From Streptomyces acidiscabies (GTDB lineage Bacteria; Actinomycetota; Actinomycetes; Streptomycetales; Streptomycetaceae): a DNA stretch of 64,000 nt. How positions within the stretch are numbered: position 1 is the first letter of the stretch; each line of letters opens with the position of its first letter. A program made the position numbers and the translations under genes. The DNA is taken from NCBI RefSeq assembly GCF_020010905.1, contig NZ_JAGJBY010000002.1, positions 4,712,001 through 4,776,000 of the forward strand. The letters are read 5' to 3'. Under the pieces are notes generated by a model. That model did not search any database. It had not been told where the DNA came from and saw only the letters and a program-made list of their open reading frames with translations. Below, one piece after another: positions 15,724-25,128 of this stretch.

Positions 15724-16751
15724 CCATCGAGTGCCCGGCACCCCTGCGCGAGGACGAGGTCGTGCTCCTCGGCCACGGCGCCGGCGGACGCCTCACCGCC
15801 GAACTCCTCGACGAGGTGATCCTCCCCGCGACCGGCGGCCACGGCCCTCTGGAGGACGCCGCCCTGCTGCCCGGCCACCGCGACCTGGTGATCAGCACGG
15901 ACAGCTACGTCGTCAGCCCGCTGTTCTTCCCCGGCGGGGACATCGGCTGCCTCGCCGTCCACGGCACCGTCAACGACCTCGCCATGCGCGGCGCGCAGCC
16001 CATCGCGCTGTCCGTCTCCCTCATCGTCGAGGAAGGGCTCCCGCTGGCCGACCTGCGGGCCGTCATGCAGTCGCTCGGAAAGGCGGCCCGCGAGGCCGGT
16101 GTCCCCGTGGTCACCGGCGACACCAAGGTCGTCGGCCGGGGCGCCGCCGACAAGTTGTTCGTCAACACCACCGGCGTCGGACAGCGCCACCGCACACTGC
16201 ACCCGTCCGCCGCCCTGGCCCGGCCCGGTGACGCGGTCCTGCTCTCCGGGCCGATCGGACTGCACGGCACGACCGTCCTCAGCACCCGCGAGGGACTCGG
16301 CTTCGAGAGCGACATCGCCTCCGACACCCGGCCCCTGCACCGGCTGGTGGCCGCCCTGGCCCCGCTGGGCCCCGCGGTCCACACCCTGCGCGACCCCACC
16401 AGGGGCGGGCTCGCCGCCGTCCTGAACGAGATCGCCCGCGACTCCTCGGTCGCCGTCGAGATCGAGGAACACACCGTCCCCGTCCCCGAGGCGGTCGCCT
16501 CCGCCTGCGACCTCCTGGGCCTCGACCCCCTCGTCGTCGCCAACGAGGGCTGCCTGGTCGCCTTCGTCGCCCCCACCGAGGCCGAGGCAGCCCTGACCGC
16601 CCTGCGCTCCCTGCCGGAAGGCGCCGAGGCCACCCGCATCGGCGAGGTCCTGCCGGACGGTCCCGCAGGTCGGGTCACCCTGCGCACCCTGGTGGGCGCC
16701 CGCCGCATCGTCGACATGCCGCTCGGGGAGCAACTCCCGCGGATCTGCTGA
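15720..16751 (+). CDS. hypE: Carbamoyl-dehydratase HypE
   Basis: This 343-residue PurM-like ATPase dehydrates the HypF-derived thiocarbamate to thiocyanate. It shows GHGAGGRLTAELL near the N-terminus, STDSYVVSPLFFPGGDIG, GDTKVVGRGAADK and the DPTRGGLA loop. It ends in the invariant PRIC, whose terminal cysteine carries the carbamoyl/cyanide group. It is the last gene of the hydrogenase locus and is convergent with jetD across a hairpin. hypA and hypB (nickel insertion) are not in this window. Confidence 0.96.
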   Translation: MTIECPAPLREDEVVLLGHGAGGRLTAELLDEVILPATGGHGPLEDAALLPGHRDLVISTDSYVVSPLFFPGGDIGCLAVHGTVNDLAMRGAQPIALSVSLIVEEGLPLADLRAVMQSLGKAAREAGVPVVTGDTKVVGRGAADKLFVNTTGVGQRHRTLHPSAALARPGDAVLLSGPIGLHGTTVLSTREGLGFESDIASDTRPLHRLVAALAPLGPAVHTLRDPTRGGLAAVLNEIARDSSVAVEIEEHTVPVPEAVASACDLLGLDPLVVANEGCLVAFVAPTEAEAALTALRSLPEGAEATRIGEVLPDGPAGRVTLRTLVGARRIVDMPLGEQLPRIC

Positions 16752-16767
16752 CGCGGGTCATGGACAT

Positions 16768-16792
16768 GGGCCGCCGGGGTGTGCGGCGGCCC
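16768..16792. terminator. Hairpin between hypE and jetD
   Basis: gggccgccg (16768-16776) and cggcggccc (16784-16792) form a perfect 9-bp stem around a 7-base loop in the 47-bp convergent gap. It probably ends transcription from both sides. Confidence 0.6.
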
Positions 16793-16798
16793 GCTGCG

Positions 16799-18037
16799 TC
16801 AGGGTGCGAGGTCGGCCAGCAGGACGTCCAGGACGGTCTCCTCCTCGACGCGCACACCGAGTTCGGCGAGGGCCGGGGCCAGGTCAGGGTCCCAGGGGGC
16901 GGTCGTGGGGGTGCCGGTCAGGGGTGGGGCCAGGGGAGCGGCGGCGGCTGCGGCGCGGTAGGCGGCGGCGGTGTAGCGCCAGGGGCTCCAGGGGACGCGG
17001 CTCAGCAGCGCGCCGGCGATGCGCAGGCCGCCCCAGTCGAAGTCGCCGTGGTAGCGCAGCCGGGATCCTCGGGTGTGGAGGTGGCGCAGCAGGGCGAGGG
17101 CGGCGGCCGAGGGCTGGCCCTGGAGGCAGACCAGGGGCGGGCATGCCGGGCCGTGGGTGTCGGCGGCGGTGGCGAGGACGGCCGGGTTCTCGCAGACGTG
17201 GACGACCGCGGGTGCCGTCCTCGGCGGGGTGCGGGTGAGCTGGCGCAGGGTCAGGACGGCCGGTTCGCCCGCGTCGGTCATCCAGTCGAGGGCGGGCGTG
17301 CCGCGCAGGCCCACGGTGAGGACGGTCGAGGAGAGGGCGTCCCGCAGCAGACCGGCCGACGCCCACGCCTCGCGGCGCCACTCGGCTCCGGCGCCGTCCG
17401 GGAAACCGGTCAGGGCACGGACGCCGGACAGGACGAGCGTGGCGAGCGGGGTCCCGTCGTCGAGGGCGTGGGCGTCACCGAGCGTGCCGGCGGCGAAGGC
17501 GGCCAGGGACACGGCGGGGTCGGCGGGCAGCGCCCGCAGGGCTGTCGCGGTGCCGGCGAGGAGGCTCTTCGCCGTGGGCGGGGTGCGGGCGAGACGGCGT
17601 ACGAGACCGTCGCCGCGCAGCCGGTCCGCCCAGTCGGCGAGTTCGGACGGGAGCGCGGCGAGCGGCGTGTACGCGTCCCGCCAGGCGTTCGCCTCCTGCG
17701 CGCGGACGTCGGCGAGACGCGGGACGGGGCCGGTGAGCGCGGTCACGGCCGGGGTGAGTCCCCCGGGGCTGATGCCGGAGCGGCGCAGGACGGCGTCCAC
17801 CGCGTCGAGGCGCACGGTCAGCGAGCCTCCGGCGCGCGGGGCACGGCCCAGCAGGCGCTCGGCGGCGGCCCGCTCGGCGGCGCTGGGAGCGGCCAGGGTG
17901 ACCGGGCCGGTGAGAGGTTCGTCCCGCTCCAGACGGCGGCGTACGCGCTCGACCAGCCAGCCGAGGCCGGGGTCGCCCAGCAGGCGGGTGAGGCGGCCGT
18001 GGTCGATGTGCGGGCCGGGGAGGTCGGGCGTGCTCAT
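16799..18037 (-). CDS. jetD: Wadjet type II nuclease subunit JetD (TIGR02679/DUF2399)
   Basis: This 412-residue protein has an N-terminal DUF3323-like part and a C-terminal toprim-like DUF2399 domain. The toprim acidic residues are visible in HVCENPAVL (Glu) and YHGDFDWGGLRIAG (Asp-Phe-Asp). In Wadjet, JetD is the endonuclease that cuts small circular DNA after the JetABC motor has extruded a loop. ATG 18037 (MSTPDLPGP) overlaps the stop of a short upstream frame by ATGA. It closes the leftward jetABC-orf-jetD operon. Both acidic motifs look intact, so an active enzyme is expected. Confidence 0.93.
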   Translation of the reverse strand: MSTPDLPGPHIDHGRLTRLLGDPGLGWLVERVRRRLERDEPLTGPVTLAAPSAAERAAAERLLGRAPRAGGSLTVRLDAVDAVLRRSGISPGGLTPAVTALTGPVPRLADVRAQEANAWRDAYTPLAALPSELADWADRLRGDGLVRRLARTPPTAKSLLAGTATALRALPADPAVSLAAFAAGTLGDAHALDDGTPLATLVLSGVRALTGFPDGAGAEWRREAWASAGLLRDALSSTVLTVGLRGTPALDWMTDAGEPAVLTLRQLTRTPPRTAPAVVHVCENPAVLATAADTHGPACPPLVCLQGQPSAAALALLRHLHTRGSRLRYHGDFDWGGLRIAGALLSRVPWSPWRYTAAAYRAAAAAAPLAPPLTGTPTTAPWDPDLAPALAELGVRVEEETVLDVLLADLAP

Positions 18038-18126
18038 GCGGACCGCGCTTCCTGGCCGGGGGCGGCCGGCAGCCGGCCGGGGCGGTCGCGGTCCACATGC
18101 GGGCCGGGAGAGCCGGGGGTGCTCAT
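18001..18126 (-). repeat. Duplicated translation-start region of jetD
   Basis: Bases 18001-18037 (jetD start) and 18090-18126 match at about 29 of 37 positions, both ending in the same start context (gtgctcat on the plus strand). The upstream copy is in the frame of a short ORF, not of jetD. Confidence 0.7.
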
Positions 18127-18231
18127 GCCCGCCACCGCTGCGGGCTCGCCGACCGTGAACCTGTGCTCCGACCCGGTGCCGGGGACGCGCTCGACCACAG
18201 GGCCGCAGCCGTCGCAAGCGCTCACGCCCAC
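18034..18231 (-). CDS. Small 65-residue protein between jetC and jetD
   Basis: GTG 18231 overlaps the jetC stop and the TGA overlaps the jetD ATG, so this frame bridges the two genes without a gap. The N-terminal half contains SACDGCGP, a CxxC pair that could bind zinc. The second half, MSTPGSPGPHVDRDRPGRLP, closely resembles the first 20 residues of JetD (MSTPDLPGPHIDHGRLTRLL). It may be a genuine Wadjet accessory peptide, a translational-coupling relay, or the remnant of a partial jetD duplication. No family is recognised. Confidence 0.45.
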   Translation of the reverse strand: MGVSACDGCGPVVERVPGTGSEHRFTVGEPAAVAGMSTPGSPGPHVDRDRPGRLPAAPGQEARSA

Positions 18232-21200
18232 AGCGCCTCCTGGTCGGCATCGGACTCCTCACCGGCCATGAGCCGGTGCTCCGGTTCCGCGCCGCGCAGC
18301 CGCTCGCTGCCGTCCCACTCCCAGCGGGTCACCAGGACCGCGGCGATCTCGTCGACCCGGGAGAGCTGGGCGATGGCGATCCCGGGGACCTGCGGATAGC
18401 AGGCCCATTCGCGCTCGGACGTCATCACCACGTCCAGGTCGAAGGCGTGCAACAGCCCCAGGCACTTGGCACGCGAGTCGTCGTCCACCCCCGCGAACGC
18501 CTCGTCCAGGGTCACCAGGCGCGGGGCGTCGGGGGCGGCGGTGGCGTAGTGGGAGGAGGCGGCGGCGAACAGCGGTACGGACATGGCGAGGACGCGCTCG
18601 CCGCCGGAGGCGGGCCCGGTGGCCGGGACCCAGCTGCCGTGCTGGTCGCGCTCGACACCGAACTCGTGCCAGGACCGGTAGTCGAGCGCCGCGGTGAGCA
18701 CCTCCAGCCAGCCGCCCGCCGCGTCGTCACTCTGCCGACGGGCGATCTCGGCCTGGAGGAACTCCCCGACCGCCGCCCGCTCCTCGGGCGCCCACGCGTC
18801 CGCCGACTGCCGCAGCCGCCCCCGGGCCTGCTCAAGACCGGCCGGCGCCTTGCGAGAAGGACGCCACACCAGCCGCAGCCGCATGCCGGTGGACGTGGGC
18901 CGCTCCTTCAGCTCGGCGTTCATCGCCCCCACCTGCCGCTCGGCCGCCTGGATCAGCTCCTGCAAGGTCCCCGCGACCTCGGTCAGCAGGTGGGTCTCGA
19001 GGATCTCGCGTTCGTGAGCGGACAGGATGCGCGCCAGCTCGGCCACCTCCGTGGCGAGGGCCCCGGCCAGCTCGGGGACCGTCCGCCTGCGGCCCTGGTA
19101 GACGATGTCGACGACCATGCCGTCCTCCACCATGGTCGCGGTCGCGGTGTGGCCGCCGCGCGAGAGGGCGTCCTGGAGCTTCTTGTACTCCTCGCTCAGC
19201 CGCTTCTGCACCCGCTCCCAGGCCCCGTCGGAGTCGTCGGTGGACGAGAGGTCCGCCTCGACGGCGCGGGCGAGCGCGATCGCCGGGGTCGCCGCCCACG
19301 GCCCGCCGTCCGACGCGGGCACGGCCGCCTCGGGCAGGGCGACGGCCAGCAGACCGGTGCCCGCGAACCGCTGGAGCGCGGCGACGGCCTCCGCGCGGGC
19401 GGCGGCGGCCTCCCGCACGTCCTTGGCCAACTGCTCGATACGGCCCTCGGCGTGGCCGACGCGGCGGCCGGCCGCGGCGTGTTCCTCGCGGGAGCGGCGC
19501 TGGTCGCGCTCGCACCCTGCCAGCGCCTCCGCGGTGGCGGCCAGGAGCCGTTCGAGTTCGGCGACGGCGGTGCCGACCGTGGCCCGCAACGTGGTGTGCC
19601 GTTCGTCGGCGGCGGTCGCGAGGCGGGCCGACTCCTCGGCACGCAGCGCCAGTTCGGCCACCCGGGTACCCGCGCTCTCGGCCTCCGCGCGCTCCTCGGC
19701 GACGGCGCGTCCGGCGTCGGCCCGCTCGCGCAGGGCGGGCCACAGAGCGGCGAGGACGGCGGTGTAGTCGGCCAGCGCCCGGCGCACAGCCGTCAGTCCC
19801 GGCCGGTCGGCCGGCAGATTCACGGCGGCGGCCGTGTCGGTGAGTTCGGCAGTGGCTTCGGCCTCCACGCCGGCCGCTTCGGCCAGTTCCCCGGCGCGTT
19901 CGTCCTGGCGGGCGCGTGCCCGGTGGGCGGCGTCCACGGCGGCACCGGCCAGCGCGTGCGCGTGCCGCAGGGCGGCGTCGTCGGGGACGGCGGCCAGCTC
20001 GGCGTCCAGGGTCCGGCGACTGCGGGCCACCTCGGCCCGCTCGGCCTCCACCGCCTCCAACCGGCCCGCGACAACGCCGAGTTCCTCGCCCAGGACGGCG
20101 ATCCGGGACCGGCGCGCCTCCTCGCGGGCGCCCTCACCGACGTACGCGGCACTCTCCTTCGACCAACTGCCCCGCAGCGCGCCGACGCGGAAACGGCCGT
20201 CCGCCGCGACCCAGGTGTCGCCCGAACTGTCGGAACCGAGGCCCACGGCAGCCAGAAGACGGGCCACCGTCCGCTCACCGACCTCCAACGCCCGCGCGTC
20301 ACCGTGGTCCACCGCCGGACGCAGCACCTCGGCGAGCGTGCTCCCGGGAAGCGGGTCACCCGGCGACACCAGCACGTCGTGCCCGTCCCCGCGCAGGGCG
20401 GTGCCGTCCGGGCACACCCAGGCGTCCAGCAGCCCGGACGCCTCCAACGCCGCCTCCAGGCCCGCGCGTTCACCGGCACCGACCTGGGCGCGGAAGTCGA
20501 CAAGGCGCCACAGCGCAGCGCCCGGAGCCCGGTCGCGCACACCGGGGGTACGGGTGTCAGGCGCCGTAGGGCCGCGCTGGCCGCCCGCCTCCAGGTCGCC
20601 CAGCTCACGCTCGGCCTCGGCGCGCCGGGCCTCCAGGACGGCCAGCCGCTGCCCGAGCGAGGCCGCCGCATCGGCCAGGTGCGCGGCCCGCGTGCGATGG
20701 GCGTCGGCGGTGTGCACGCGTGCGGGGGAGGGGCCGCGCAGGTGCGTGACCCAGTCCTGGAGCGAGTCCAGCAGGCCCGCCGGGTCGGCGGGCTTCAACT
20801 CCTCGCAGACATCGAGGTGTTCGCGGACCGAGGCGACCAGCTCCCGGCCCGCCTCGGCAGCGGCCGACTCCGCCTCGGCCTGCCGCCGCGCGGTGTGCCC
20901 CGCCTCGCTCTGCGCCTCGTCCAGGCGGCGGGCGGCGGCGCGCCGCTCGGCTGCGGCCTCCTCGGCACGCGCAGCCAACTCCTCCACGTGGTCGAGGGTG
21001 CGCCGCCTGCGCGCCACCGACTCCTCGGCCGCGCGCCGCAGTTCGGGCTCCGGCGCCCCCTCGGTGCGGACCTCGCCGTCGAGGCGGGCGGCCGAGGCCG
21101 CCTCCCGCGCACGGCCCAGAGTGTCCGCCACCTGCTGTTCGGCCGCCGTCAGGCGCCTTCCGGCCGTCTCGGAGCGGCCCAGCGCCCGCGTGTGCACCTG

Positions 21201-22310
21201 GGCCGCCTGCTCCCGGTCCGCCTCGGCACGGCGCAGCTCACCGGCCGTACGGCGGGCTCCGGCCGCCGCCTGCTCCAGCTCCCGGGCACTGCGCATCTCG
21301 GGGCCCTCGCGCAGCGCGGCGTCCTGCGCCTTGAGGCGGGTGGCGCTCTCCTCCAGGTCCGCGATCCGCCCGGCGATCAGCTCCCGCTCCTCCTCGGCCG
21401 CCGCCCTGTCGGTCTGGGCCTGGGCGAGATCGCGGCCCAACTGCTCGTAGCGGGCGTGCTCGTGACGGGGCAGCCGGGCACGGCGGCGGGCGGCGACCCG
21501 GGCGTAACGGCGGTAGTGGTCCAGGAAGGCGGAGGCCGCCCGCTCGGCCTCACCGGCCGCCCGCAGCTCCTCCTTCTCCTCGTCCAGGGAACGGAACGCC
21601 TCGGCGACGTCGGCGATCACCGCCTGGTCCATCGGCGGCAGCGCCTCGGTCAGGGCCCGCGACAGCGCCGCCTCGTTGGGCCGCTTCGACAACTGCGGCT
21701 GGCGCAACTGCACCAACAGGTCCACCAGAGCCGCGTACCGGCGCTCACCCAGCCCGAAGAGGGCCTCGTCCACCGCCCTGCGGTACGCCGTGGCCGTGTC
21801 GTACACCATGCCGCGTCCGGCGAGCGCCTCCGCGAGCCGGTCGCGCGACAACGCGGTGCCGGTCGCGTCGAGCAGGCTGAGGTCCGCGCCGATCCGCTGG
21901 TCGGTGACGGCGTACCAGTGGCGGGCTATGCCACGCCCCTCCACCGCCTTGAGGCCGCAGGCGAGGGTGAGGAAGTGTTCTTGTCCGTCGGTCTCGTCGC
22001 GGCGGCCGAACTCGATCCAGGTGTAGCCGAGCCGCTCGGGGTGCGGATGCTGCCCGCCCAGCAGCAGGTTCCACTCCATGCGCTTGCCCGGGTCCGCGTC
22101 GGGCTCCACGCGCCGCGCGGACAGATCGCCGTCCAGCAGGAACGGCAGGGTCAGCGCCAGGACCTTCGACTTGCCGGTGCCGTTGTTGCCCCGCAACAGC
22201 AGCCGCCCGTCGCGGAACCAGAACTCCTCGGTGTCGTAGTAGAAGAGGTCCACAAGGCCGATGCGCAACGGCCGCCACCGGCCGGGCGCGGGGGAGGGCA
22301 GGGCGGTCAC
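18222..22310 (-). CDS. jetC: Wadjet type II SMC-like ATPase JetC (TIGR02680)
   Basis: This 1362-residue SMC/MukB-type protein has an N-terminal head with Walker A LLRGNNGTGKSKVL (about residues 38-51), a long Ala/Glu/Arg-rich coiled coil through the middle, and a C-terminal head with ABC signature GPASGGERVLAMSV and Walker B RLVTLDEAFAGVDDDSR. JetC is the loop-extruding motor that recognises small circular DNA with JetA and JetB. GTG 22310 overlaps jetB (GTGA). Long, strongly biased frames on the opposite strand are antisense shadows. Confidence 0.95.
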   Translation of the reverse strand: MTALPSPAPGRWRPLRIGLVDLFYYDTEEFWFRDGRLLLRGNNGTGKSKVLALTLPFLLDGDLSARRVEPDADPGKRMEWNLLLGGQHPHPERLGYTWIEFGRRDETDGQEHFLTLACGLKAVEGRGIARHWYAVTDQRIGADLSLLDATGTALSRDRLAEALAGRGMVYDTATAYRRAVDEALFGLGERRYAALVDLLVQLRQPQLSKRPNEAALSRALTEALPPMDQAVIADVAEAFRSLDEEKEELRAAGEAERAASAFLDHYRRYARVAARRRARLPRHEHARYEQLGRDLAQAQTDRAAAEEERELIAGRIADLEESATRLKAQDAALREGPEMRSARELEQAAAGARRTAGELRRAEADREQAAQVHTRALGRSETAGRRLTAAEQQVADTLGRAREAASAARLDGEVRTEGAPEPELRRAAEESVARRRRTLDHVEELAARAEEAAAERRAAARRLDEAQSEAGHTARRQAEAESAAAEAGRELVASVREHLDVCEELKPADPAGLLDSLQDWVTHLRGPSPARVHTADAHRTRAAHLADAAASLGQRLAVLEARRAEAERELGDLEAGGQRGPTAPDTRTPGVRDRAPGAALWRLVDFRAQVGAGERAGLEAALEASGLLDAWVCPDGTALRGDGHDVLVSPGDPLPGSTLAEVLRPAVDHGDARALEVGERTVARLLAAVGLGSDSSGDTWVAADGRFRVGALRGSWSKESAAYVGEGAREEARRSRIAVLGEELGVVAGRLEAVEAERAEVARSRRTLDAELAAVPDDAALRHAHALAGAAVDAAHRARARQDERAGELAEAAGVEAEATAELTDTAAAVNLPADRPGLTAVRRALADYTAVLAALWPALRERADAGRAVAEERAEAESAGTRVAELALRAEESARLATAADERHTTLRATVGTAVAELERLLAATAEALAGCERDQRRSREEHAAAGRRVGHAEGRIEQLAKDVREAAAARAEAVAALQRFAGTGLLAVALPEAAVPASDGGPWAATPAIALARAVEADLSSTDDSDGAWERVQKRLSEEYKKLQDALSRGGHTATATMVEDGMVVDIVYQGRRRTVPELAGALATEVAELARILSAHEREILETHLLTEVAGTLQELIQAAERQVGAMNAELKERPTSTGMRLRLVWRPSRKAPAGLEQARGRLRQSADAWAPEERAAVGEFLQAEIARRQSDDAAGGWLEVLTAALDYRSWHEFGVERDQHGSWVPATGPASGGERVLAMSVPLFAAASSHYATAAPDAPRLVTLDEAFAGVDDDSRAKCLGLLHAFDLDVVMTSEREWACYPQVPGIAIAQLSRVDEIAAVLVTRWEWDGSERLRGAEPEHRLMAGEESDADQEALWA

Positions 22311-23521
22311 GATCGTTGCGCCTTTCGTACGGATTCCTTGACGACGGTCTCACCGACCGCGTACCGGGCCAGCGCCGGCAGCGGGGAGACACCCCCGGGG
22401 ACGAGGGCGACGAGGCCGAGCGCGGTCAGCTTGGCCAGCGCCAGCTCCACCAACTCGCCCTCCGCGCCCGGCTGCCGGGCACTCTTGGACCAGAACCCGC
22501 CGTGTTCGACGGCCAGTTCCCGCACCCGGCGCTCCAGCTCGGCGCGGCTCACCGCGCTGTTCGAGGCCGCCAGGTGCTCGGCGAGCAGCAGGGTGACATG
22601 GCCGTGGGTGCCCTGCTCGGGCATCCGGACGTCGGTCAGGTCGTCCAGCGGGTCGACCATGGCGATCCCCTCGGCCCGCACCTCGGCGACCAGGCCGGTC
22701 AGTTCGGTGATCCGGGCGGCGATGAAGGCCCGCTGACGGGTCAGGTAGGCGAGCTCCTCGTCGGTGAGGCCGGCGTAGTACAGCACAGGGTCGTCCAACA
22801 GACGCCTGGTCAGGCGCTGGCGGACGGCGCGGAAGCGCAGTTCGTCGCTGTCCAGGGCGCTCTCGGCGGTCAGTTCGGCCAGCCGGTCCTCGAAACCGCC
22901 GGCGCCGATCAGGGACGGGCCGCGGCGGGCGGCGAGCAGACCGGCCAGGACGCGGCGCTGGACGTCGTAGAGCACGTCGCCCGCCCCGCTGACGTAGGCG
23001 TCCTCGTCCCCGGCCACCCGCCGCAGTACCCCGTAGTGCATGAGGAGCCGGACCACCGCCGCCAGGTCGAGGCGTTCGTCGCGGCGCTCCAGCGTGAACG
23101 CGATACCGGCCGCGGCCAGATGAGGATCGGCGGCGTCCAGGACCACCTGTTCGGCGAGCCGCCCCAGCGCGATCTGCGCCTCGCCCCGCTCCAGCGCGGC
23201 CAGCGCCAGGCACAACAGCACATAGCGGCGCCGGGTGAAGGGGACGCGGGCACGGGACGCCTCGCGCGCCGGATGCGTCGGGTCGGCCAGCGTGCCGGGC
23301 GTCCGGCCGAGACGCGCCGCCTCCGCGTCCACCCGCAGCGGCCAGCCGGTGTTGCGGTCGAACCAGTCGCGCAGGTCGGCGGCGTGCCGGCGCACCAGCC
23401 GGAACTCGTCGGCGTGCGGGCCGTGCGCGAGCAGCAGCGGCTCCTTGAGCAGGGCGCGGGCGGCCTTGTGGAACTCGGCGGTGCGCCGGTTCTCCAGTAC
23501 CTCGCCCAACGGTGTGGTCAT
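22307..23521 (-). CDS. jetB: Wadjet type II subunit JetB (TIGR02678/DUF2398)
   Basis: This 404-residue MukE/kite-like protein is expected to bind the JetC heads with JetA. It is helix-rich with winged-helix-like segments and family-typical stretches such as FTRRRYVLLCLALAALERGE and DDPVLYYAGLTDEELAYL. ATG 23521 overlaps the jetA stop and its own stop overlaps jetC. Length and order (jetA-jetB-jetC-jetD) match type II Wadjet. Confidence 0.92.
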   Translation of the reverse strand: MTTPLGEVLENRRTAEFHKAARALLKEPLLLAHGPHADEFRLVRRHAADLRDWFDRNTGWPLRVDAEAARLGRTPGTLADPTHPAREASRARVPFTRRRYVLLCLALAALERGEAQIALGRLAEQVVLDAADPHLAAAGIAFTLERRDERLDLAAVVRLLMHYGVLRRVAGDEDAYVSGAGDVLYDVQRRVLAGLLAARRGPSLIGAGGFEDRLAELTAESALDSDELRFRAVRQRLTRRLLDDPVLYYAGLTDEELAYLTRQRAFIAARITELTGLVAEVRAEGIAMVDPLDDLTDVRMPEQGTHGHVTLLLAEHLAASNSAVSRAELERRVRELAVEHGGFWSKSARQPGAEGELVELALAKLTALGLVALVPGGVSPLPALARYAVGETVVKESVRKAQRS

Positions 23522-25086
23522 GGCCGCCCTTCTCCAGTGATGATCTCGACGGTGTGGTCAGGGCCGCGGAAGACACCGCCGGGCGTCCGTATTTCGGCCG
23601 TCGTCCCGTCCGCCAGGGCGGTGAGCCGGATCTCCATCGTGCCGTCGTTGCTGGTCGCCACGGTCGTCGTCATGCCGGGCCGCCAGGTGGCGAGGGCGTC
23701 ACCCAGCAACTGGAGGAAGAGGCGGAAGGAGAGTGGGTCCAGTTCGCCGAGCGCGGACAGCCGGGTGACGCCGCCGGTCGCCAGGCGGGCGCGGGCCGCC
23801 GCGATCTCCTGCGTCTGCTTCGCGGCGATCTCGGCCAGGCGGCGCCGCTGCTCGGAGCGGTCCTGCACCCGGCGGGCCTTGCCGCGCCGCTCGTAGCTGC
23901 CCGTACGGCGCAACTGCGGGCTGATGCGCAGCGGTTCGGCCTCGGCCCACGGGGTGGATGCGGCCACCGGGCGGGCCGTGCGCCGGTCGAGGGTGGCGGC
24001 GTCGACGGTGAGGTGGCGTGCCGGGTACAGGCCGAACGCGGCCCGCCACAGGCGGTGGCGTGCCGCGTCGTCGGGGGCCTCGGCGAACCAGCGGGCCAGC
24101 GCGCGGAAGTCCGCCGAGCGGTCCGAGCGCCCGGCCCGCCGCTCGTTCAACTGCCGGACCACCGCCAGGAGTTGCGGGATCGCCCCGAGGGCACGGCCCC
24201 GCAGCAGCCGGGCCTGCGACTCGCGGCCGTCCGCCGACACGAACCAGGCGGCCAGCCCCGACCACTTCGCCGACCACCGCTCGTACGCCCGCGCCTCGGC
24301 ATCGACGGCCTCGTCCGGAGCGGCGTCGGCCGCCTCCCGCGCCGCCGCCAGGCGCAGCAGCGCGTCCACCCGGCCCCGCTCCTCCAACTCGCCGATGAGC
24401 AGGGCGATCCGGCCGCCCAGGGTGATCAGGTCCTGGATGAAGCGTTCCAGGTACTGGATCAGCCGGTCCTTGTAGGCGAGGAAGACCTCGACGTCCACCT
24501 CGTGCAGGTCGATCGTGCGCTGGAGGGAACCCATGAACGCCCGCGCGTTCTCCGCCAGCGCCTCGAACCGGGCGGTCAGCGCGGACAGCGCCAGGTGCGC
24601 CTTGGCCGCGTCCGGATCACCGGTGAGCACCAGCAGGGCCCGCAGCTGCGTGACGATGTCGTGCAGGGCCACCGCCTGGAGCGCGCCGCGCCGTCCCAGC
24701 GCCTCGTCGTACACGGACAGCGCCTGCTCGGTGGCCTCGCCGGCTCGGGTGAGCTGGTAGATGAAGCGCTTGCGGTAGAAGTCCTCGACCGCCGTCACCC
24801 GGGACGTGTCCGGGTCCGCCCGCAGATTGCCCCAGCCGACGAGGCTGTCGAGGGCCTTGGCCACGGTGTCCTGGTCGGCGGGGCGGTGTTCCGGCTCCAG
24901 CGCCGCGTGCACGTCCTCGGGCCGCAGGTGCACCGCGAAGCGCTCCTTGGCCGTGAGGAACACGCGCATCACCCGGCGGTAGAGGGCCGCGTTGGGCGCG
25001 CTGAGATGGGCGAAGGGGGCGTACTCGGCTCGGGTGGGTTCGGAGGGCGTCGACGTCATCGTCCGGCCATTGTTCCTGATGTGCAC
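23518..25086 (-). CDS. jetA: Wadjet type II kleisin-like subunit JetA (TIGR02677/DUF2397)
   Basis: This 522-residue MukF/kleisin-like protein bridges the SMC heads. The N-terminal winged-helix region is recognisable in APNAALYRRVMRVFLTAKER, and helical segments follow. GTG 25086 has GGAAG four bases upstream. The in-frame ATG 25059 (MTSTPSEPTRAEY) is an alternative that starts closer to the conserved region but has a poorer ribosome site. Only 42 bp separate it from the preceding gene on the same strand, with no clear terminator, so it may be co-transcribed with the vWA/MoxR/VMAP genes. Confidence 0.92.
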   Translation of the reverse strand: MHIRNNGRTMTSTPSEPTRAEYAPFAHLSAPNAALYRRVMRVFLTAKERFAVHLRPEDVHAALEPEHRPADQDTVAKALDSLVGWGNLRADPDTSRVTAVEDFYRKRFIYQLTRAGEATEQALSVYDEALGRRGALQAVALHDIVTQLRALLVLTGDPDAAKAHLALSALTARFEALAENARAFMGSLQRTIDLHEVDVEVFLAYKDRLIQYLERFIQDLITLGGRIALLIGELEERGRVDALLRLAAAREAADAAPDEAVDAEARAYERWSAKWSGLAAWFVSADGRESQARLLRGRALGAIPQLLAVVRQLNERRAGRSDRSADFRALARWFAEAPDDAARHRLWRAAFGLYPARHLTVDAATLDRRTARPVAASTPWAEAEPLRISPQLRRTGSYERRGKARRVQDRSEQRRRLAEIAAKQTQEIAAARARLATGGVTRLSALGELDPLSFRLFLQLLGDALATWRPGMTTTVATSNDGTMEIRLTALADGTTAEIRTPGGVFRGPDHTVEIITGEGRP

Positions 25087-25128
25087 CCCACTTCCGTAAC
25101 CATGGCCATGGGGTCACTCAAGGTGATT

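Noticed and set aside
18276..22736. A 1486-codon rightward open frame opposite jetC
   Set aside because: It is Gly/Arg/Gln-rich low-complexity antisense of the coiled-coil jetC gene, with no family similarity.
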